The position numbers and the translations under genes were made by a program. A stretch of 64,000 bases of DNA from Streptomyces spiralis (lineage in GTDB: Bacteria; Actinomycetota; Actinomycetes; Streptomycetales; Streptomycetaceae), in contig NZ_BNBC01000004.1 of NCBI RefSeq assembly GCF_014654675.1, positions 100,845 to 164,844 on the forward strand. The letters are read 5' to 3'. The stretch's first letter is position 1. Each line of letters opens with the position of its first letter. Positions 52,894 through 59,913 of this stretch are shown one piece after another. Under the pieces are notes generated by a model, which was not told the origin of the DNA, did not search any database, and saw nothing but the letters and a program-made list of their open reading frames with translations.

Positions 52894-53940
52894 TCACCCC
52901 CGGGCGGTGCTCTGCGTGGCGCTCTGCGCCTCCACCGCCGCGTCGAGGTCGGTGAACAGGAGTTCGCCGTTGATCGCCGCGCCCGCCCGGTAGCCGCGGC
53001 TCGCCGCGTTGATCACCTGTTCCGCGAAGCCGCTGGCGTTCCCGGCGGCCCACAGGCCGGGGACGGTCGTCAGGCCCCGCTCGTCGATCACGGGGTAGGT
53101 GCCGAACGGCGTCTCGCGCATCTCGGCGCCCAGCCGCCGCAGGAGATCGGTGCGCGGCAGCGCGCGGGGAGCGACGAACAGCACCTCGCGGGCGTGCGTC
53201 GTCCCTCCCCCGGAGGGGGTGCCCCCAGCGAGCCGGACGCCGGTCAGCCGGTCGTCCTCGACGACCAGGCCCGCCACCTCGCCCGGCACCACGTGCACCC
53301 CCGCCGCGGCCAGCCTGCGCAGATCGTCGTCGGACAGCTCCGCCTCGCCGACCCGGTGCAGGAAGAGCGTCACGTCCTTGGACCACTGGGTGACCATCAG
53401 CGCCTGGTGCACGCTCAGCGGAGTCGTGGCGAGCACGCCGAAGGCGCGGTCGCGCACCTCCCAGCCGTGGCAGTACGGGCAGTGCAGCACGTCCCGGCCG
53501 AAGCGCTCGGCCACGCCCGGGACCGCCGGGAGCTCGTCCTTCAGCCCGGTGGCGACGACCAGGTGCCGGGCGTGGACGGTGCGTCCGCCCGCCAGGGCGA
53601 CGTCGAACTCGCCGGCCGCGTCCCGGACGGCGTCCACCGCACGGTCCCGGACCAGTTCGGCCCCGTACCGTGCGATCTCCTCACGGCCGGCGGCCAGGAA
53701 CCCGGCCGGTGACATGCCGTCCCGGGACAGAAAACCCTGCATGTGCGCGCTGGGCGCGTTGCGCGGCTCGCCCGCGTCGACGACCAGCGTGCGGCGCCGG
53801 GCCCGGCCGAGTACCAGCGCGGCGGACAGCCCGGCCGCCCCGCCTCCGACGACGACCACGTCGTACTTGCCGGTCGTCCCGGTCGTCTCGCTCGTCTCAC
53901 TATTCCCGGTCTTCCCGGTCTTCTCCGTCATGGTGACCAC
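52894..53940 (-). CDS. thioredoxin-reductase-like FAD oxidoreductase
   Basis: 348 residues. The FAD site is VVVVGGGAAGLSAALVLGRARR, the redox pair HCPYCHGWE matches the CxxC of thioredoxin reductase, and the C-terminal FAD motif is GLWAAGNASGFAEQVINAASRGYRAG. It lacks the strong NADPH motif of true TrxB and belongs to the wider NAD(P)/FAD-dependent group that includes dithiol oxidases. Two ATGs (53940 and 53931) are possible; the first is annotated. Divergent from the XRE-cupin gene, so it is probably its target. The N-terminus is Thr/Ser/Gly-rich. Confidence 0.88.
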   Translation of the reverse strand: MVTMTEKTGKTGNSETSETTGTTGKYDVVVVGGGAAGLSAALVLGRARRRTLVVDAGEPRNAPSAHMQGFLSRDGMSPAGFLAAGREEIARYGAELVRDRAVDAVRDAAGEFDVALAGGRTVHARHLVVATGLKDELPAVPGVAERFGRDVLHCPYCHGWEVRDRAFGVLATTPLSVHQALMVTQWSKDVTLFLHRVGEAELSDDDLRRLAAAGVHVVPGEVAGLVVEDDRLTGVRLAGGTPSGGGTTHAREVLFVAPRALPRTDLLRRLGAEMRETPFGTYPVIDERGLTTVPGLWAAGNASGFAEQVINAASRGYRAGAAINGELLFTDLDAAVEAQSATQSTARG

Positions 53941-53974
53941 CTCCGCCGACGACGGTCACGCCTCCGGTGCCGGA

Positions 53975-54003
53975 TTGACAAATGCGTTTGCCGAACCTGC
54001 AAT
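53975..54003 (+). promoter_or_regulatory. promoter of the XRE-cupin gene, probably leaderless transcript
   Basis: A perfect -35 TTGACA (53975-53980) is followed after 17 bases by TGCAAT as -10. The expected start of transcription falls at or beside the ATG at 54011, so the mRNA should have no 5' leader. The -35 overlaps the CAAA-TGCG-TTTG dyad, a possible autoregulatory operator. Confidence 0.6.
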
Positions 54004-54010
54004 ATCAGGC

Positions 54011-54583
54011 ATGACGACCGACGAGGTACTGGCAGGCGTGGGGCCGAGGCTGCGGCGCGTCCGCAAGGAGCGGGAGGTGACCCTCGCGGCCCTGTCGGAG
54101 GCCACCGGCATCTCCGTGAGCACCCTGTCGCGACTGGAGTCGGGCCTGCGCAAGCCCAGCCTGGAGTTGCTGCTGCCGATCGCCCAGGCCCATCAGGTCC
54201 CGCTCGACGAGCTGGTCGGGGCGCCGGCGGTGGGGGATCCGCGGGTGCGGGCCAAGCCCGTCGTGCGCGGCGGCCGCACCCACTGGCCGCTGACCCGGCA
54301 GCCGGGCGGCCTGCAGGCGTTCAAGGTGCTCGAACCCCAGCGCAAGCAGGAGCCGGAGCCGCGCAGCCACGAGGGGTACGAGTGGCTGTACGTGCTCTCC
54401 GGGAAGCTGCGGCTGGTGCTCGGCGAGCACGACGTGGTGCTCACGGCCGGGGAGGCGGCCGAGTTCGACACCCGCGTGCCGCACTGGTTCGGCTCGACGG
54501 GGGAGGGGCCCGTGGAGTTCCTCAGCCTCTTCGGACCGCAGGGCGAGCGGATGCACGTACGGGCGCGGCCACGCCGTCCGTGA
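54011..54583 (+). CDS. XRE-family regulator with cupin sensor domain
   Basis: 190 residues. The HTH (about 10-65) reads LRRVRKEREVTLAALSEATGISVSTLSRLESGLRKPSLELLLPIA; the cupin domain (about 105-180) has HEGYEWLYVLSGKLRLVLGEHDVVLTAGEAAEFDTRVPHWFGS. XRE-cupin regulators sense small molecules or oxidation. It is divergent from the flavoprotein and precedes the QOR/acyl-CoA dehydrogenase operon by 86 bases on the same strand, so it may control either. Confidence 0.92.
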   Translation: MTTDEVLAGVGPRLRRVRKEREVTLAALSEATGISVSTLSRLESGLRKPSLELLLPIAQAHQVPLDELVGAPAVGDPRVRAKPVVRGGRTHWPLTRQPGGLQAFKVLEPQRKQEPEPRSHEGYEWLYVLSGKLRLVLGEHDVVLTAGEAAEFDTRVPHWFGSTGEGPVEFLSLFGPQGERMHVRARPRRP

Positions 54584-54669
54584 CCGTGAGACGCTTTCCC
54601 TATCGGCAAGCAACCGCTTAGTATGCGTTCGATCCCGGTCCGAGGAACGCAGTCCCGTGGAGGCGGCGC

Positions 54670-55647
54670 ATGCAGGCATGGCGAGTGCACGAGAACGGCG
54701 AGCCGGGCGAGGTGATGCGCCTGGAGCGGACCGAGCGGCCCACGCCCGGTGACGGCCAGGTCCTGCTGAGGGTGCGGGCCGCCAACATCAACTTCCCGGA
54801 CGCCCTGCTGTGCCGCGGCCAGTACCAGGTCCGGCCGCCGCTGCCCTTCACCCCGGGCGTGGAGATCTGCGGCGAGACGCCCGACGGCCGCCGCGTGATC
54901 GCCAACCCGGCCCTGCCTTACGGCGGCTTCGCCGAGTACGCCGTCGCCGACGCCGCGGCCCTGCTGCCCGCCCCCGAGGCGCTCGACGACGCCGAGGCCG
55001 CGGCCCTGCACATCGGCTACCAGACGGGCTGGTTCGGCCTGCATCGCCGGGCCCGCCTGGAGGCCGGCGAGACGCTGCTCGTGCACGCCGCCGCCGGCGG
55101 GGTCGGCAGCGCGGCCGTGCAGCTCGGCAAGGCGGCCGGCGCCACGGTCATCGGTGTCGTCGGCGGCGCGGACAAGGCCGCCGTCGCCCGGGACCTGGGC
55201 TGTGACGTCGTCGTCGACCGGCGCGGCGAGGACGTCGTCGCCGCGGTCAAGGAGGCCACCGGCGGCAGGGGCGCCGACGTGATCTACGACCCCGTCGGCG
55301 GCCAGGCCTACGCCCAGTCCGCCAAGGTGGTCGCCTTCGAGGGTCGGATCGTGGTCGTCGGCTTCGCCAGCGGCTCCATCCCGAGCCCGGCCCTCAACCA
55401 CGCCCTGGTCAAGAACTACTCGATCCTCGGCCTGCACTGGGGCCTGTACAACACCAAGAACCCGAAGCTGGTCCAGCACTGCCACGAGCAGCTCACCGAG
55501 CTGGCCGCCCGGGGCGCCATCAGGCCCCTGGTGAGCGAGCGGGTGCCGCTGGAGGAGGCCGCGGCCGCCGTGCAGCGGGTCGCCGACGGCCTGACGACCG
55601 GCCGGGTGGCCGTCGTCCCGACGCTGGAGAACGGAGCCGCCGCATGA
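54670..55647 (+). CDS. zinc-free NADPH:quinone oxidoreductase (MDR family)
   Basis: 325 residues. It has the QOR features VRAANINFPDALLCRGQYQ, VHAAAGGVGSAAVQLGKAAGATVIGVVGG (NADPH-binding) and GRGADVIYDPVGG. It lacks the zinc ligands of alcohol dehydrogenases. It reduces quinones or acts on enoyl-thioesters. First gene of a coupled operon with two acyl-CoA dehydrogenases (four-base overlaps), so a role in degrading an unusual acyl substrate is more likely than general detoxification. Confidence 0.9.
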   Translation: MQAWRVHENGEPGEVMRLERTERPTPGDGQVLLRVRAANINFPDALLCRGQYQVRPPLPFTPGVEICGETPDGRRVIANPALPYGGFAEYAVADAAALLPAPEALDDAEAAALHIGYQTGWFGLHRRARLEAGETLLVHAAAGGVGSAAVQLGKAAGATVIGVVGGADKAAVARDLGCDVVVDRRGEDVVAAVKEATGGRGADVIYDPVGGQAYAQSAKVVAFEGRIVVVGFASGSIPSPALNHALVKNYSILGLHWGLYNTKNPKLVQHCHEQLTELAARGAIRPLVSERVPLEEAAAAVQRVADGLTTGRVAVVPTLENGAAA

Positions 55648-56825
55648 CCGACGCAGCCGAACTTCTCAGCCGCACCAGGGAGTTGCTGGCCGCACACCCG
55701 CCGGCGGCCACCGACCGTCTGGACTTCCTCAAGGCCCGCTTCGACGCGGGACTGGCCTGGGTGCACTACCCGGAGGGCCTCGGCGGTCTCGGCGCCCCGC
55801 GCTCCCTGCAGGTCGTCGTGGACGCCGAACTGGAGGCCGCCGGCGCCCCCGACAACGACTCGCGCCGCAACGGCATCGGGCTCGGCATGGCCGCCCCGAC
55901 GATCCTCAAGTACGGCACGGAGGAGCAGAAGCAGCGCTATCTCCGGCCGCTGTGGATCGGCGAGGAGGTCTGGTGCCAGCTCTTCAGCGAGCCCGGCGCC
56001 GGCTCCGACCTCGCGGCCCTCGGCACCCGTGCCGTCCGGGACGGCGACGAATGGGTGGTCAGTGGGCAGAAGGTGTGGACATCGGGCGCGCACAACGCCC
56101 GCTGGGCCATCCTCATCGCCCGCACCGACCCGAACGTGCCCAAGCACGCGGGCATCACCTACTTCATCTGCGACATGACCGACCCCGGCGTCGACGTCCG
56201 TCCGCTGCGGCAGATCACCGGCGAGGCCGAGTTCAACGAGGTCTTCCTCACCGACGTCCGCATCCCCGACTCCCGCCGCCTCGGCGAGATCGGCGACGGC
56301 TGGCGCGTCGCGCAGACCACGCTGAACAACGAACGCGTCGCCATCGGCGGCATGCGGTTGCCCCGCGAGGGCGGCATGATCGGCCCGGTCGCGAAGACCT
56401 GGCGCGAGCGGCCCGGACTGCGCACCCACGACCTGCACCAGCGGTTGCTGAAGCTGTGGGTGGAGTCCGAGGTCGGCCGCCTCACCGCCGAGCGGCTGCG
56501 CCAGCAGCTCGTCGCGGGCCAGCCCGGCCCCGAGGGCGCCGGCATGAAGCTCGCCTTCGCCCGCCTCAACCAGGAGATCAGCGGCCTGGAGGTGGAACTG
56601 CGCGGCGCGGAGGGACTGCTGTACGACGACTGGACCATGCGCCGCCCCGAACTGGTCGACTTCACCGGCCGGGACGCCGGCTACCGGTATCTGCGGGCCA
56701 AGGGCAACAGCATCGAGGGCGGGACCAGCGAGGTCCTGCTGAACATCGTCGCCGAGCGGGTCCTTGGCCTGCCCGCCGAGCCGCGCACCGACAAGGACGT
56801 CGCATGGAAGGACCTGGCCCGATGA
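55644..56825 (+). CDS. acyl-CoA dehydrogenase, first of a tandem pair
   Basis: 393 residues. The family blocks are CQLFSEPGAGSDLA, VSGQKVWTSGAHNA, FNEVFLTDVRIPDSRRLGEIGDGW, and EGGTSEVLLNIVAERVLGLP at the end. It is of the FadE6/FadE17-like type typical of actinobacteria that degrade steroids, branched or ring acids. It overlaps both neighbours by ATGA. With the next gene it may form an alpha2beta2 heterotetramer as described for mycobacterial FadE pairs. Confidence 0.9.
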   Translation: MTDAAELLSRTRELLAAHPPAATDRLDFLKARFDAGLAWVHYPEGLGGLGAPRSLQVVVDAELEAAGAPDNDSRRNGIGLGMAAPTILKYGTEEQKQRYLRPLWIGEEVWCQLFSEPGAGSDLAALGTRAVRDGDEWVVSGQKVWTSGAHNARWAILIARTDPNVPKHAGITYFICDMTDPGVDVRPLRQITGEAEFNEVFLTDVRIPDSRRLGEIGDGWRVAQTTLNNERVAIGGMRLPREGGMIGPVAKTWRERPGLRTHDLHQRLLKLWVESEVGRLTAERLRQQLVAGQPGPEGAGMKLAFARLNQEISGLEVELRGAEGLLYDDWTMRRPELVDFTGRDAGYRYLRAKGNSIEGGTSEVLLNIVAERVLGLPAEPRTDKDVAWKDLAR

Positions 56826-57913
56826 GCACACAGCCGGATCTTCTCTACTCAGAGGAGGAAGAGGCGCTGCGCGCCGCCGTCCGCGACCTGCTCACGGACC
56901 ACTGCGACCCGTCGGGAGTGGTCGCCCGGGTGGAGTCGGACGCCCCGCACGATCTCGCCCTGTGGAAGGCGCTCGCCGAGAGCATGGGACTGGCCGGACT
57001 GCTGGTGCCCGAGGACAAGGGCGGCCAGGGTGCCACGCACCGGGAAGCGGCCGTGGTCCTGGAGGAGCTGGGCCGCGCGGTCGCTCCCGTGCCCTACCTC
57101 ACCAGCGCCGTCGTCGCCACCGAGGCACTGCTGGCATGCGGCGACCAGGAGCTGATCGCCCGGCTGGCGTCGGGCCGCTCCATCGGCGCCCTCGCGGTCG
57201 GCCTGCACCTGGCCCCCGGCGCCGCCTTTCCTGTCGTGGGCTGTGAGAACGGCACCCTGCACGGGGAGCTGACCGGCATCGCGGACGCGGCCGTCGCCGA
57301 CGTGCTGCTGGTCCCCGCCGGGGACGGCGGCCTGTACGCGGTGGACGCCGACGCGGTCACCGTCACCGGCCAGGTGTCCCTGGACCTGACCCGTCCGGTG
57401 GCCACCGTGCGGTTCGACGGCGCCGCCGGACGCCGGATCGGCGACGCCGAGCCCGCAGTACGCCGTGCCCTGCGCGCCGCGGCCGGACTGCTCGCCTCCG
57501 AGCAACTGGGGCTCGCCGACTGGACGCTGACGGAGACGGTGCGCTACCTGAAGGAGCGCAAGCAGTTCAACCGGCCCGTCGGCGGGTTCCAGGCGCTCAA
57601 GCACCGGCTCGCCCAGCTGTGGCTGGAGGTGGTCAACCTCCGCGCCGCCGCCCGCAACGCGGCCGACGCGCTCGCGCGGGACGAGGACGCCGATGTCGCG
57701 GTGGCCGTGGCGCAGGCCTACGCCGCCCCGGTCGCCGTCCACGCGGCCGAGGAGGCGCTGCAACTGCACGGCGGCATCGGCATGACCTGGGAGCACCCGG
57801 TCCATCTGTATCTGAAGCGGGCCAAGGCGGACTCGATCGCCTACGGCACGGCGGGCGCCCACCGCGAGGCGCTGGCCCACCTGGTCGACCTCGAGGCACC
57901 ACAGGCACCCTAA
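56822..57913 (+). CDS. acyl-CoA dehydrogenase, second of a tandem pair
   Basis: 363 residues. It shows YSEEEEALRAAVRDLLTDHC at the start, LLVPEDKGGQGATHREAAVVLEELGRAVAPVPYLTSAV, RYLKERKQFNRPVGGFQALKHRLA and LHGGIGMTWEHPVHLYLKRAKAD. The middle beta-domain is shortened and lacks the usual TEP.AGSD block, so this is the partner subunit class. Start ATG overlaps the previous stop. Confidence 0.9.
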   Translation: MSTQPDLLYSEEEEALRAAVRDLLTDHCDPSGVVARVESDAPHDLALWKALAESMGLAGLLVPEDKGGQGATHREAAVVLEELGRAVAPVPYLTSAVVATEALLACGDQELIARLASGRSIGALAVGLHLAPGAAFPVVGCENGTLHGELTGIADAAVADVLLVPAGDGGLYAVDADAVTVTGQVSLDLTRPVATVRFDGAAGRRIGDAEPAVRRALRAAAGLLASEQLGLADWTLTETVRYLKERKQFNRPVGGFQALKHRLAQLWLEVVNLRAAARNAADALARDEDADVAVAVAQAYAAPVAVHAAEEALQLHGGIGMTWEHPVHLYLKRAKADSIAYGTAGAHREALAHLVDLEAPQAP

Positions 57914-57917
57914 CCCG

Positions 57918-57978
57918 CCACCCTCGGCGCCGACGGCAGAACGCCGCGGGTTCCTACCCACCACCCTCGGCGCCGACG
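57918..57978. repeat. 18-nt direct repeat after the acyl-CoA dehydrogenase operon
   Basis: CCACCCTCGGCGCCGACG occurs at 57918-57935 and again at 57961-57978, 43 bases apart, just after the operon stop. The spacing sequence includes CGCCGCGGG words on both sides. Role unknown; possibly a terminator remnant. Confidence 0.6.
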
Positions 57979-58044
57979 AGGGGTCGCCGCGGGCCCCCTC
58001 GCAGAACCACACGTTCGGAGGACACGTCAGCCGCCCGGACGAAC

Positions 58045-58096
58045 CCTCCGCTACGCCACACTTGCGGCCGAAAGCCGCGAGTGGGCGTGGCGGAGG
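58045..58096. repeat. 52-nt imperfect palindrome before a small membrane gene
   Basis: CCTCCGC-T-ACGCC at the left pairs with GGCGT-G-GCGGAGG at the right, and GCGGC-CGAAA-GCCGC forms the centre, giving a long imperfect stem-loop. It ends ten bases before the GTG start and its last bases overlap the ribosome site GGAGG. Could be a terminator-attenuator, an operator, or a structured leader. Confidence 0.65.
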
Positions 58097-58105
58097 AGGT
58101 TCACG

Positions 58106-58300
58106 GTGGCCATTTCCATCTCTGGGGTGCTGTTGCTCGCGATCCTGGCGATCATCTTCGTGCGCAACGGCGCCCTGAAGTTCTCGCACTGCCTGGTCTG
58201 CGTCCTGCTCGGCTTTTTCCTGGCCGGCACCAGCATGGCCCCCACGATCCACGAGGGGCTGGAGGCCACCGCCCAGATCGTCAGCAGCCTGCGGCCCTGA
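58106..58300 (+). CDS. 64-residue membrane protein
   Basis: 64 residues with GTG start after GGAGGAGG. Two hydrophobic segments (ISGVLLLAILAIIFV and FSHCLVCVLLGFFLAGTSMA) flank a short loop with the two cysteines, and the C-terminus is amphipathic (GLEATAQIVSSLRP). Unknown family, although small two-helix membrane proteins of this kind are widespread in streptomycetes. It has its own structured leader. Confidence 0.75.
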   Translation: MAISISGVLLLAILAIIFVRNGALKFSHCLVCVLLGFFLAGTSMAPTIHEGLEATAQIVSSLRP

Positions 58301-58320
58301 GCCCGCCCCGCGGGAGAAGC

Positions 58321-59562
58321 TCACGAGGCGGAGAAGACTCCGACCCCGTTCGCCACCGCCCGTTCGGCGCCCCCGCTCGGGTGGTTGAGCACGCTCACCG
58401 CGCTCTTCCCGGGCTTGCGGACGACCAGCGTGCTGGAGCCGCCGCCGTCCAGGTTGAATCCCTCCGTGGCACCCAGTTTCCGCAGCTCCGAGGCGAGTTC
58501 GGCCACCGTGAGACCGCTGCGGTACTTGGACGCGCCGTCCAGGGCCAGAAGCAGCAGACGGTGGCCGCCGCTCCCGATGCCCACCGCGGTGCGCACCGCC
58601 GTCGCCGTGTTGTCCAGACCGGCCAGCGGCGCGCCGTGCCGCAGCACGGGGAACCCGCCGACGGCGAAGGCGTAGGCGGCCCCGGACGCCGCCGCCAGGT
58701 GGTGCTCCACCCGCACCGACTCGCCTTTGAACAGCTTGCGCAGCTGCCGCGCTCCCGCCTCGCGGCCCACCAGCACCGTGGTGCCGGCCGGAATGGTGCC
58801 GCTGCCGGGCTTGCCGGCCGTGGCGACGACCTGATCACCCTTGACGGTCACCTCGTAGGTGTCCGTGCTGCACGGAGCGCTTCTGCTGGAGTCCGTGCCG
58901 CAGGTGGCCCGCGCCCGTGAGGTGCTGCCCCAGTCGGAGGTGTAGGCCCCGATCGAACCGACCGGCAGTGCGTACTGGTTGAGACCGCCGAGCCTCCACA
59001 CTCCCTCCGGTGTGCTGACCGAGCCGGAGAGGGTCAGCCGGTCCAGGCGTGCGGTGCGGTCCGGGCCCACACCGAGTACGTCCTCGGTCGTCGTGCCCGA
59101 CGGCAGGGCGGGCCCGAAGCGCTGCCCGCGCGGCACCGCGGCCTTGAGGACGCGCCCGTCGGCGATCTCCGGACCGACGGCCGAGCCGGTCACCGCGACG
59201 CCCGGGTGCTGGGTCTCGGAGATGTGGAAGAAGTCGCCGTTGATTCCCGCCAGCGCGCCCCCCGCGTCGGCGAGTTGGGACACCGTGCCCCGCGCCGCCA
59301 CCGCACGCGGACGCAGCAGGCCGATCCGTACGTGCTTGTTGTCCAGATCGACGCTGACCAGGTGCGCGTGGGTCACGCCGTGGGCCGCGCCGAGGTCGAA
59401 GTCGCGGTACTCGACGCCCGGGGCGATCACCTCGGCGCGCCGCGCGCCGCCGGCGCTGGCCGGTGAGGCTCCCACCAGGGCCGTGCCGGCCAGCGAGCCG
59501 CAGGCCAAGAGGATGGTCAGCGCCGTTCTGAGCCTTCCGCAGCGACATGTCGCAGTGCCCAC
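58321..59562 (-). CDS. secreted phosphodiester glycosidase family protein (NAGPA domain)
   Basis: 413 residues with GTG start. A signal peptide (ALTILLACGSLAGTALVGASPASA) is followed by the NAGPA domain: LAGINGDFFHI, TAVRTAVGIGSGGHRLLLLALDG, and LGATEGFNLDGGGSSTLVV, with the catalytic GGG(S)ST signature. Family members cleave the GlcNAc-1-phosphodiester linkage of mannose-6-phosphate precursors or similar sugar phosphodiesters. It is expected to be exported; the substrate is probably a wall or exopolysaccharide. Alone in its transcript. Confidence 0.88.
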   Translation of the reverse strand: MGTATCRCGRLRTALTILLACGSLAGTALVGASPASAGGARRAEVIAPGVEYRDFDLGAAHGVTHAHLVSVDLDNKHVRIGLLRPRAVAARGTVSQLADAGGALAGINGDFFHISETQHPGVAVTGSAVGPEIADGRVLKAAVPRGQRFGPALPSGTTTEDVLGVGPDRTARLDRLTLSGSVSTPEGVWRLGGLNQYALPVGSIGAYTSDWGSTSRARATCGTDSSRSAPCSTDTYEVTVKGDQVVATAGKPGSGTIPAGTTVLVGREAGARQLRKLFKGESVRVEHHLAAASGAAYAFAVGGFPVLRHGAPLAGLDNTATAVRTAVGIGSGGHRLLLLALDGASKYRSGLTVAELASELRKLGATEGFNLDGGGSSTLVVRKPGKSAVSVLNHPSGGAERAVANGVGVFSAS

Positions 59563-59913
59563 CGTGTCCCCTGATGTCTCGTCAACTTCGCCTGAACTCA
59601 GGGAAGTGCACCAGAAGCCGGTGCCGCGCGCGGTGTTCGGACGCCGACGACGCCGGAAAGGACGGGAAAACGCACTCCTTCGGGTGCTTCGCGAGACGAC
59701 GGCGGGGGCTCGGGCGAGTCCCAGCCGTGGCCCGGCCGGACACCGCTCGTGCCGGCCTCAGGAGTGGTGAAGTACGTCGATCACAGGGGTGTTGTGTTCC
59801 CGCACGCAGAACCTTCGCGTGGGGGAGGGCGTGGGCCGGCCAGCCCGGCAAGGCGTAGCCCGGCCAGGCGGGGGAGGGGGAGGTCGGTCAGCCCGCCGAG
59901 GCGGGGCTGGGCG
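59563..59913. other. 351-base gene-less interval
   Basis: No supportable coding sequence. The interval holds the promoter of the glycosidase gene on its right-to-left side and ends in a GC-rich patch with partial hairpins (GGCCGGCCAGCCCGG and GCCCGGCCAGG words, 59830-59880) that may terminate the SpoIIE-like gene. Nothing else was seen. Confidence 0.5.
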
